Shown here piece by piece: positions 31,235 to 42,800 of a DNA stretch of 64,000 bases. The first letter of the stretch is position 1. Each line of letters opens with the position of its first letter. Source of the stretch: Chondrosia reniformis (Eukaryota; Porifera; Demospongiae; Chondrillida; Chondrillidae). The stretch spans positions 6,547,501-6,611,500 of the forward strand of contig OX359195.1 of the NCBI GenBank assembly GCA_947172415.1. The letters are read 5' to 3'. Made by a program: the position numbers and the translations under genes. The notes beneath the pieces are model-generated. The model saw nothing but the letters and a program-made list of their open reading frames with translations, ran no database searches and was not told the DNA's origin.

Positions 31235-33739
31235 ATGGCGGGAATTGTTGCTGATAGATTAAAATTAATGGCAGACGAATTTGAAGGAGAACGAAGGTCT
31301 CGTGGGAAGGTCAGTCAGTTACAAACCTATATGCATGTTGCGCTATCTGATAAGGTACCCTTTATCACTCTAGACTGATGTACCACCAGTCGACCAATCA
31401 GCTGGACAAAGAAAAGGACCGCAAAGATGGAGGTGAGATTGAATGCTAAAGAGTACATGTCCACACATGCATATAGTAAAGGGTTGAGCTATATCTTTAT
31501 TTGCAGCGATAATTTTTTCCAGGAATTAATTCAATTGTTGTTTATATAACTAATCCTAGGTTGCCATGATATAAAGTTTACAACTATTTTTGCAGCTTTT
31601 CAAATTGGAGGATTTTCCTCAATGAGCGGGCTCCGCCCCTTGTGTTTGTTCTGCTGGCTCTAGGACCCACCCTCTCTGTCCTGTCAGTAGTGGAAGGACG
31701 AGTTGATCTTGAGAAGTTCCTTTGGGCCAGCTTTGGACTTTGGGTGAGGGACAGGGTTGGGCGACCACTGTATATATAGGTTATATTGCACTTTTATATG
31801 TGTACATTGACTGTATACTGTAGTTGCTGCTACTGATTGTACGTGTGATGGATGATGTGAAGGATTACGACAAAGATGTCATTGTCCATCCTGACCGTCC
31901 TCTTCCTCGAGGACTGATAGCATATGACGAGGTGGCCTTGGTTGTCAAGATCACACTAGCAATTCTGATAGGCTACTCCGTACTGATGGCAGTGAGGTAC
32001 GGACCGCAAGTGGGCGGGTTCTTTGCTTTTGTGGTGAGTGATGATTACATGTCCTAGTACGTCTTCATTTTGCTAAGGAAACACTTCACCTCTGTTTCAC
32101 ATGTCTTGTCTGTCGAGTACCTTAAGTATTACTTCAGCTATAATGCCATCAACTGAAAAAATTGCACATAAATACTTCAAACATGTCATATCATCATGCT
32201 TCGACATTTCTTCCCTTATTAGACATTGTACTGATTTAGAGTTTATTTCTTTGTCAGAACAATTTGTACTACCTACGTACGTACATGTGTTACTACTTTA
32301 TTTTATTAGGTCTTTTATTCCTTTCTGATGTACATTGAGTTTGGTATAGGAGAATGGTTGGAAGAAAGACCACTCATCTACGCTATGACACATCAGGTGT
32401 TGTGCACAACAACCTTTATATGTATTATATGTATTATATGTATGTGTATGTAAATATACTAATCTTTACTACTATATTGCATACCTAGCTGTACATACAT
32501 GTATAAATGTATTTACCCTATCCTTGCTCCTGTTCATATGTCTGTAGGTTTGTATCTACTTTTGTGCCGTGTTTGTCTGTGTGTTGGCCGGTGGGAAGTG
32601 GTACAGTATTCAAGGTGTCAAACTAGGTAGTCTAGCATTATCTGGGTTCTTCACATATGAGGTATGTCGCAAGCTGGATCCAACCTTTCCCCTGGTAAGT
32701 AGCAGTCTTTTGATAAAGAGTTACAATATTGGGCAATCATTTGTTAGTTATCATGTGACTCTGGGTTTTACCCCACCCACTCATGTCTCCTGATGAGAGA
32801 ACTTGATGGGAGTCTCCCCTTAGCCACTCAAAGAGATGGTCAAGCCATCCAATCCAGAGTCAAATGATGAGACATCACAGCTTTAAGATTGGCTTCAGAT
32901 CTTAAAATCCACTATTTTTTCATTTGTTAGTTAGCAGTAATAATTCCATTATCAGTTTGGAGTGTAAATTGTTATTATACAAGATCTAGTTTTTGTTCTA
33001 GCTTCTATTTTTTCATATTTTCTAATTCTTTTTTGTCATTTTGTAGATTAAAGGAACATATTTGATTGTGTATGGTAAACTAAAGACCTATCTCATCACC
33101 ATGGTAACAGTTGCCATTGGATTTATCAGCTCATACCTCACTGGTCTACACTATATGTTGTGGCCAATGCAGGCACTCATGTTAACCGTAAGAGTCTCTA
33201 CAATCAGTTTGATTACAGTATTGCATAATAGTAAACAATAATTATCATAATCAGTAATATTGCACTATCTGTATAACTTGTGCTGATGCTGTGAGGGAGA
33301 AATTCCTTTCAAACTTTTATCTTATTGTTATTGGAAATCAATCAATTCTCATATTTTGCTATATTGACAGACCACTGACTTTAAAATTAGATGCGCCAAA
33401 CTTATCTTTGAATGGCACATTTTTGACTCTTTGAATATCTAAAAATTACCTAAAACACAATATTGGTTCAATCTCTTGATCAAAATGTAAAGAATCAAAA
33501 GATGCTTGTGACTTGTATCCACTGTCCTATAATCCGATTCTCTCTCCAAATATGGTTCTCACCTGTTTGCTGCCACTTCTTTGGTTTAGAGTTTACTGGT
33601 TCTGTTTCTGCTTCCCCAACCACGCGACAAGGAGAAGAAGACAAAGACACACAAACCAGTTGAAGGAATTGCAGTCTTGTATATACTAACTCACATGTGG
33701 GCGGGGTTTATCCATAGTATATACAAGTGGTACTTCTAG
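31235..33739 (+). CDS. UbiA-superfamily membrane prenyltransferase-like protein, 8 exons
   Basis: Exons 31235-31309, 31374-31432, 31596-31743, 31824-32033, 32310-32396, 32548-32694, 33047-33187, 33590-33739; 338 aa, phases close. A short soluble N-terminus precedes a chain of hydrophobic helices. The Asp-rich motif RVMDDVKDYDKD followed by HPDRPLPRG is a UbiA first-motif signature. The second motif usual in UbiA enzymes is replaced by FTYEVCRKLDP followed by TYLIVYGK, a form I associate with an uncharacterised UbiA subfamily rather than the animal COQ2, UBIAD1 or COX10 enzymes. Substrate unknown; likely an intracellular-membrane enzyme. The TISU-like start suggests a short 5' leader. Confidence 0.8.
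33375..33460. repeat. Family B repeat end (UbiA-gene intron)
   Basis: Contains ACTTATCTTTGAATGG followed by TTTGACTCTTTGAATATCTA, similar to the left arm of the family B element at 29669. A matching right arm was not found, so this is a fragment. Confidence 0.4.
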
Positions 33740-33847
33740 GGATGTGTTGTATGTACATGTTTAAATGGAATATATCTGACAATGTGTGATGTTTAGGTAG
33801 CTGCTGCGCTAACGTCACCATTTTTGGGAAGTGGGTGTGGCTAGGAG

Positions 33848-36147
33848 ATGGCCGCCTTATGTCGTGGAATCCCTGGAAAGTTGTATTCTCCCTTACAGAA
33901 ACAGCACTCACATATTGATGCAACCTTTCTGTTTTCAAATTCTCCATTGTGTATTGGTAAACCGTTTATTGTTAGAGTAGATCTTGGAGTAATACAAGTT
34001 AGTTTGACACATGCTGAATATATACGTACATTTAATAGATCGATCGTAGACACATACACTACAGCAAAATCTACAGCTGTTTGTAATTTAATAATTGTCT
34101 TAGTAACGTTAACCAACTAATTATATATTGGTTTACGTATATTATAACAATTTGTGCTGTGCGATGATTTATATGTAGTACGTATAAGTGTCACCAAGTG
34201 TCATCACTTATTATAACATGATATACGTATCCATATCTGTAGCGTCCATTCATTGGTGTGACTACAGTGAGTCCTGATGTATATATACCAAACACATGGT
34301 TTGAAGTCAAGAATGACAAGCAGTACTGGTTTATGAGTGGTAACACTTCATATCACAATGGAGAGGAGAGGGAGATGAAGTGGCAGTTAAGTGTGACAGG
34401 AGGTGATACTTTTGGTTGTTGTGTTAAAGAAGATGGAAAGTTTTCTATTTACAAGAATGGAGAGGAATTGGGTGTGGCATGGGAGGGGCTACCGACAGAT
34501 CAACCTATTTGGGCTATTACATATTCATATTATAAACTCTTGATCAGAGCTGACTATGTTGCAGTGGACGGTGTGTAACAAGTCTAATACTTTATATGTA
34601 TACCATACACAGGATCAAATTACTGGTTTCATATGGTGTGAAATCTATTTGAAACTTCTTGAACAGCCAGGTTTCAAAGGTGCTCAAGAATGTACTAACA
34701 GATTAATTTCACGGGTTTCAAGTTTTAACAGCCCCCTTTCCGAGTTTTATACATACTTTCATACCTTTTGAAACCTGGCTGTTCATAGAGTTTCAAATAG
34801 GTTTCATGCCTTCTGAAACCTGATATTTGATCCTGTGATAGATTTTCTATGATATTGAAATGATAATTTACTGTATATAAAATTTAAGTGAGACATATTA
34901 TATGTGCTTCTTTTCTCCATTGGGCCATGTACATAGTAATATGCATTCAGCAATTCAACAATTTTCAGTAATACTTCGATTCATTATTGATTTCTTTAGG
35001 TCCTTTGTACACAAGTGAGTACAAGCAGAAAAAGGTATACTTTCCATCTAATCCACCAGAGTGGCTGTTTTGTAGTATCTGTCAAGCACTGGCTGACAGT
35101 CCCACGCAGGCTACATGTTGTGGTAAACTGTACTGTAGGGTTTGCATCACAAAATGGCAGGAGAGATCCAATTCTTGTCCCAACTGCAGAAGTACACCAG
35201 AATCAATAAAGAAATTTATCCTCTTTGAAGATGCTAATGCGGTTCATCATATAAATGCACTGAAAGTCTATTGTTGTCATCTTGAAGAAGGATGCCATAC
35301 TGCAGTTGACCTTTCTGACCTCCCAAATCACCTGACCTCACCAGGAGGATGTCTGTTTGCAAAGGTGACATGCAGCAATGTTGGATGTGGAGACGAGATG
35401 AAGAGATTAGCACTCGAGAATCATCTTGCTAAAGTGTGTAGCTATCGACTAATCAACTGCCAATATTGCAACTTCCGAGCTACCTTCCTAGAAATAAAAG
35501 AGAAACACATAAAAGTATGTCTGCAGTATCCACTCAACTGCCCCAACAAGTGTGGAGCTGTTGGTATTACCAGAGGCACAATGGAAGCACATAGAAGAGA
35601 ATGTCCTCTGGAGGAGGTAGAGTGTGAGTACAGGAGTGTTGGATGTCAGATGAAGATGAAGCGAAAAGCACTTTTAGATCACCTCGCTTACCATTGTCTT
35701 TATCGGTCAATCAACTGCCAATATTGCAATTTCCGAGCTACCTTACTAGAAATACAAGAGAAACACATGGAAATATGTCTGCAGTATCCACTCAACTGCC
35801 CCAACAAGTGTGGAGCTGTTGGTATTACCAGAGGCACAATGGAAGCACATAGAAGAGAATGTCCTCTTGAGGAGGTAGAGTGTGAGTACAACATTGTTGG
35901 GTGTGGAGAGAAACGAAAGAGGAAAGCAATGAAGAATCACTTGCAAGAAGAGATTGAGGATCATCTCAGAATGACAGCTAAGGAACTGCAAAGTATGAAA
36001 CAAGACAATGCAAATTTGAAGAAAGATAATTTGGCCTTGAAAGATGAGATGAAGAACTTGAAAGCTGACAATGCCGAAATGAATGAAAGAGTCAATGCTA
36101 TTTTTGCTCATCTGCCTATACCTCTGGATCCATATACACCTCTATAA
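33848..36147 (+). CDS. NHR-RING-TRAF-type zinc finger protein, 3 exons
   Basis: Exons 33848-33997, 34243-34570, 35000-36147; 541 aa, phases close (intron 1 donor GTTAGT). Residues about 1-160 resemble the neuralized homology repeat: FLFSNSPLCIGKPFIVRVD, IGVTTVSPD, a W-rich middle, DGKFSIYKNG and QPIWAITYSYYKLLIRA. Then a RING (CSICQ ... TCCGKLYCRVC ... CPNC) in which the usual His of CGH is Lys with an extra Cys before it. Four or more TRAF-type zinc fingers follow, including two almost identical 86-residue units, then a coiled coil (about 480-530). There is no MATH domain. Likely an E3 ubiquitin ligase; targets unknown. Intron 2 holds a MITE. Starts in GAGATGGCCGCC, 108 bp after the UbiA gene. 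Confidence 0.85.
34608..34837. repeat. 230-bp inverted-repeat element (MITE) in NHR-RING intron
   Basis: Ends CACAGGATCAAAT (34608-34620) and ATTTGATCCTGTG (34825-34837) are exact inverted repeats; the arms continue inward with GAAATCTATTTGAAACTTC and TTTCAAATAGGTTTCATG, and CAGCCAGGTTTCAAA pairs with TTTGAAACCTGGCTG. No ORF. A folded hairpin of about 100-bp arms would form. Confidence 0.88.
35452..35967 (+). repeat. Tandem duplicated 258-bp coding unit (TRAF zinc fingers)
   Basis: Two successive 258-bp (86-aa) units inside exon 3 of the NHR-RING gene, beginning at INCQYCNFRAT and including CLQYPLNCPNKCGAVG and EAHRRECPLEEVECEY. Units are nearly identical at DNA level, implying recent duplication or gene conversion. 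Confidence 0.85.
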
Positions 36148-36846
36148 ATCTGTGTCTATATAGGCCAGTAACCTACGTATATATTTCATACACTAAAACA
36201 TAAAACTTTCTTTGTAATTTTGTTTTTATAGTTAATATTGCTTGGAGAAGTTTTGTAGTTTTGTATATATTATATCAGCTTTCACATACATCCATAAAAA
36301 ATCCTATGGATTTAATTTAGAAGATTTGATGAAAAGTAATTATCTACAGACATTTTAACTATATAGACAATAGTTACTGTACTTTAATACGTATTTCAAA
36401 ATTGTTAGCTACTAGTATTGTTTATGAATAATCAGCCAAAACTTTGTAACACTGAGCAAAGGATTCCTACACAGGGAGGAGGAGTATATATATACGTATT
36501 AACAGTAAGTCAGTCATTGCGGATAAAGTGTATAAGTATATATACAGTCATGCTGTGAAAGTAGCAAGTACTGAAGGGGCACGTAAATGGAATAAATAGC
36601 TACATACCATATAAAATGATTGAAAAAGGAATAAGAATCTTTTGGACATGTACATAGTTCATGTTTCAACATTTTGAGCAAGTATATAGCTTAAGAAGAC
36701 CACTATGGTCAAATATTATGTTTCCTTGTAGATGCCAAGAAGTCTATCATAATATAGATCATTTATGCAAATTTTGTTTGTTTGAAGACAATAAAGTTGA
36801 TACACATTCTAATATGCATATATTTCTACGTATATATTTGACATTG
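36148..36846. other. Tail-to-tail spacer, NHR-RING gene / receptor PTP
   Basis: AT-rich 3' flanks. No gene recognised; the frames open here are short and without similarity. Confidence 0.6.
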
Positions 36847-39800
36847 CTAAATAAAGACTTTCACACTAACTGGAGAGAGAATGGCAGACGGTCTCTCAGA
36901 AATAATGTTCTTAATGATGCTGATAAGGTCTATTTGATCTTCAGTATTCAATTGGTCCAAAGCAATCCACAATGCAGCAGTCAGGCAACTGCGTCCGTTA
37001 CCATCACTACAACATCATGCAAGAGCATGTGAGGAAATAACATTTTGCAGTTTACAATTTGAATAAATGCAACTGAAACAGTTAGTATATAAACACAGAA
37101 GGTGATTCATCTCTTCAATTATTATGGTATATACTGTACATAATTTATAAAGAAAACTGTATAGCTATATCTAATAGAAATTAATTCTGTCTTGCATAAC
37201 TCACTTGCAGGCAATCAAAACAGGAGCAGTGTGATCAGACAGAGAATCTTTGACTGCCTTTAGGAAGTGTATGAGAGAGTGTGAATTAGGTGTTTTGTCT
37301 TCATTCCACTTCTGAAAATGATAGAGTTGAACTGGGTCCATGGACGTTTGACTGAGATTGGCATAGACACTCTCCTATATATATATTAAGTATTGGAAAG
37401 GTATGTACATGTGTATATACATATATATGTGCCATAATACATTATTATCCATAGCATAAACCATTTAACCCCCTTCAAGAAGACTATCATGTGAAAACTG
37501 TAGAGCTTAATTTCAAAATATATACACATCCATACCAATTGTTGTATGTATACGTACATAACAAGGTAGTATATAAACTTACTGTACATATAGTTATTAT
37601 AGAATGCATGTATATATACCAAGGCAGGAATCTATACAAATGTCTATAAATAAACTCACTGTAGCCACTGTCATCTTGTACTCTGTGTAATGATTATTTT
37701 CCTTTTGGCTTTTCAAAGTGACTTTATATCCGCAAAAGTCTTCTACATCTCCTTCTTTACTTGGCCAAAACTGCATGGCAGACTCCTAACACAAAATGTA
37801 TACATCACAGAACAGTACGTAATGTAAATAATGTGTCTATCTACAGTATATATGTACATGTATGTACAAATGCACCATAAGGAATATAATACATGCTTCA
37901 GCCATTTATTCTAACTTTGTATGAGAATATATACCTACGTAGTTCTATTGGTAGGTATATACAACCTCTAGGTTCAATTTTATAACTACAATAAATATAT
38001 TCAATACAGTGAATCCTGTGGTATTCTTTTAAATATTCATTTGTAATAGGTATATTTAGACACGTATACACCTATACGTATAATATATATAAATGTACTG
38101 TTCCTATTATAGATATTCTCATAGAGGACTGCCACTGAACAGGAAATCCATATTTGTGAAAAGGCTGTTTATTATAAGACCCTTTATTAGATTTGACATT
38201 TAACATGGTGCAAGGCTGTTACAGTATATACCACACTAGCTATAAGTATAAGTATGTCATGCTAGTTTTCAATTTGCTGACCTTCCCATGTTCCTGCTTG
38301 GGACACATCAGCAAAACAACAGGGACCTTGCGCTGCTTAATAAGAGCCCAAAAGTCACTGACAGTAGAGTGCATAGGAGCCTGGGCTACTATCACAGGAC
38401 CTCTTGTGGAATAACCCTAACAGTTGGAAGAAAGGCATGATTCCAATGTACCTAAATGTACTAATATATAGGTGTATTATTATAATATACAGGTAAGTAC
38501 TAATACTATAACTAATATACAGGTCTATACTATAATATACAGGTAAGTATATACTAATACTATAACTAATATAATAGGTCAGCACTATAATATACAGGTA
38601 AGTATATACTAATACTATAATATACAGGTCTATACTATAATATACAGGTAAGTATATACTAATACTATAATATACAGGTAAGTATATACTAATACTATAA
38701 CTAATATAATAGGTCAGCACTATAATATACAGGTAAGTATATACTAATACTATAATATACAGGTCTATACTATAATATACAGGTAAGTATATACTAATAC
38801 TATAATATACAGGTCAATTGATGGTCTCACTTTCACTTTAGATGCATTTATAAAGTTGACCATTTCTCCATCCAATGAGTCGACTGTCAGGTGCTTGCCT
38901 TCATCTGATACATGTAAGTCATGTGACATTCATGTGACATAGATTGAATATACACTTACATGGCATTCTGTCGTGGCAGCGTACATATGGCTTGTAGTCC
39001 TCAGAAACACGAGGACCTTTCTTATATTCAGCTGTGATGTACTCCAGGACCTGGGGGAACAACATATACATATATATATATATGTAAGTATTGTACTATA
39101 GTGGTGTGGCTGCCTGGAGTATGCAGGTCAAAGATTACTGCATGAGGATAATCTAAGATTACTAACTTGGAATTTTTCCTCAAAACCAGTCTGTCCACTT
39201 CCTTTCTTCCTAATTGACATTTCTTCAACAAATCCAGTCAAGTTAGTTCTAGTTATGACAGTGTCACCCAACACAAGCAGCTCACGCAGGGCATTGTGAA
39301 CAAAGACATATTGCTCCTGGGTATGGATGGATGGAGGATGGATGGATGGATGGATGGATGGATGGATGGATGGATGGATGGATGGATGGATGGATGGATG
39401 GATGGATGGATGGATGACGGTGGATGGGTGGATGGACTGATGGATAGATGGATGGGTGGATGGATGGATGGATGGATGGATGGATGGATGGATGGATGGA
39501 TGGATGACGGTGGATGGGTGGATGGACTGATGGATAGATGGATGGGTGGATGGGTGGACGGGTGGATGGGTGGACGGGTGGATGGGTGAATGGATGGATG
39601 GACTCACAGCTGCCTGCACCATTTGCATTCTCTGTGTTCTAAGAGTCTTGACAAGTCCTTTTATATCAATTGTAGTGCTCTCGCCTTCTGCATCTATCTG
39701 ATCCATCAGTACATCCAAGACTATAAACGATCCACTTCTACCAACACCAGCACTAATTATATGTAGAGTTGGGCAACCAATCAATTTGCATAATTTAAAC

Positions 39801-42800
39801 TGGGAGCCCCTTAGCAATAAATAGTCTACTTCACAGTAGACCTGGTAATATAGCAAAGAACAGAACTATATATTCAGAGGAGAGGCTGAAGAATAATTAA
39901 ATCAATCATTCTCAAACATCATGATGTAAAGAGAGAGAAACATGAAGGAAGCAATTGCTGGGAATCAAACCCAGGACAGCTATGCGTATATATAGTAATG
40001 AACATCAGTTATGGTTGTATATATGAGTCTATATACGTACGTATGACAAACCTGCAGTGAACCATGATAGGCACTTTTGGATCATGTGACAGGCGTATGG
40101 ACCTCACATGACGTAGGAGGGCGAGGACGCCAGACGGCTGAGTGGGTACACCAAAGTCTGGCCAGGTAAGATAATGGAACTGCAACACCTCGTGGGTCTT
40201 CTTCCTCTAAATAACCAATTTATACAGACTATGTATATTGCAATTATTGTGTACTATACAGTATATATTGAAGGTCAGCAAATGACATATATATTGTGGT
40301 TCAAAGGTCAAAATTGTCCCAACAATTGACACCTTTTGCTGATGCTCAATAAACCATTGGTTACCATAGTGATCTAAGCTGTCAGGGTAATCGATGCCAT
40401 ATTATATGTACTTACATGCATGCACTGTACATATATTGTGTTTCAAAGGCACAACTGGTACAGTACATGCTGTCTAACTTGTGTTACTGTGATGGATCTG
40501 ACAATATACTCTCCATACTCTTGCACTTGAGTGGTCTGTATGGAAAGGTGCATCTTCACTAAGTCCTTGCCGCCCACTTTTTCAGGAAAATATTGTGCAC
40601 ATTTGGTCTATAGACGAATAGCCAATATACATTTAGGTACGTATATACATTTGCATACACATACTGTATGTGTATGTACAGATACATAAACACTGCTGGT
40701 GCTTTGGGACTGATAACATTCTGTTCTTTTAAATTTGAACAAGATAAACTAACAGAGATGAGTATAGGGCTGTACGTACTGTACATACGTACATCAGTAC
40801 CTTGTTTGCTTCACTGCATTTGGTCAGCATCACAATGATTTTAATTTTTGCATCCCAAATTACTTGCCAGAAATCTGCAACAGATCTCTGGAGTGGGCCT
40901 GTTATGGAATTACACGATATGATAGTCACAAAATATTGATATTATGAAGTAATTATAATATATACGTATATACACAGTTGTCTAACCTTGGGCAGCAATG
41001 TATGCTTTCTCAACAGCATAGCCCTACAAGATGGCATGCAAAAGATATAAAAGAAAACCATTACTTATATCCAACTATTTATATTTCCCTAATTAATGCC
41101 AGCCCCATACATGTCAATTTAAAACATATTCTAATATATATGTATTCTGAGTGCTAAAACATTAATAGAGTACGTATACAAGAGTCCATGGGCATACGTA
41201 AATCAATGATTGGAGATATCAGACACTTAATAGACTGTTACATGGTAGAGATCTTTCTGCATATGACAATACCTGAATGTATGAAGCATTAATGTAATCA
41301 TTGCCATCTGAATTCTTTTCACTCAGAATAACACGATTCTTATCATCTATAATAACATGAAATACATTAATACTGCACTATTATAGTCAAAATTATACAT
41401 ATATACAGTACAAGTATATATATATTATTTTGATTCTTACATGGCAGAATATTTACGTATCTGTTACAGAGCTGATTCATAAAAGCAGCTGCAGTGAGAT
41501 CTGGCATCTTTTCAGGAATGGTCTGGCAGTGAGAGACAGATTATAATAGGGTTTCATGGTCACACAGTCAAACTCACCTTGTAAATTATACATATATACA
41601 GTACAAGTTACAATATACTATACCTTGTATTCGCTGATCAGCTCTGCCTTGGGAGTGCTGTCTATGTAACCAATGAATGTGCTTAGTTTGATGGGATGGC
41701 CTGCCACTGAACACATGTACATAGGAGAGGTTGAAATGCTAATATATGCTGAGGGTTGTGCATTGAATAACAAAAATATTACACAGAAAGACTGTATTTG
41801 TATGTAGAGTGGATTTTAATTTAAATCATGGCCATGGAATAGTCATATTAAATAATAAAACAGTGATAGTAATAAAGAATTGTGTATGAAAAATCTAAGA
41901 TACCATTTTCCTACATGCTATGCCTATTCTGTAAAAGAGCCTATAGGGGAACTAAACCTGAAGAGAGCTTTGGATGAAGATACAGGAGTCTTTTCTTATA
42001 TGTAACAATATGTGAGCAACAATCTTAAGGAAAGGAGAGTTACGTATAATATACTGAACATGAACCACAAACTCATCCTAAGACTTTATACAAAATCAAA
42101 TAATATTTAATAACATAAATGCTGACATTAGCTCTTATATGTACGTAAGTTCTATACACACATAAGAATGGCATTGCTTTTACATATCTTTGGCATAATC
42201 ATCACAGCACTTTAGAAAATAAGAACAAACTGACACATATTATCAAGGAATACTCACATCTCCTTCTCTTCAAAGTTGGAGTGGACTCTGGGGTCTCCTG
42301 CATGTCTGACAGCAGTTCCTCCCGTGACCCAGAGAGATTCTTCATAGGGATAAGGTTAGGGTCATGAATACTCGATAATGGACGATCACTATGACTTGTA
42401 GTAAAGTGCCATGCAGACCCTCTGTTGGGATGAAAGGAATGGGGCACTCTAACAGAGAGAAGGGTATTAAATATTGTGAACAAATACTCCTCCTAGATTT
42501 ACATGCATTAGTAGGGTAGTATTGCTCTTGTACCTATAATCACTTTAATTTACAATTAAATACATATGTAGTTTAAGAACACTCTACATATACATGTACA
42601 CTGCATATACGTACGTAGTATTGTGCCCGTGGTGGCCATGTTTTTCATGCTATATATCCCTACTTAGATAATAACTGCTATTACTCTCTGATACATGTAG
42701 TGCAGTGTTTAGTGTGCTCACCTCATTTTCTTATAAATGATACAAAGTGCAGCAATGACCGCAGCTAAACACAGAATTACTAATATACCTCCAACAATTG

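Noticed and set aside
39296-39589. MDGWMDGW repeat protein on the plus strand
   Set aside because: It is the GGAT microsatellite inside a PTP intron.
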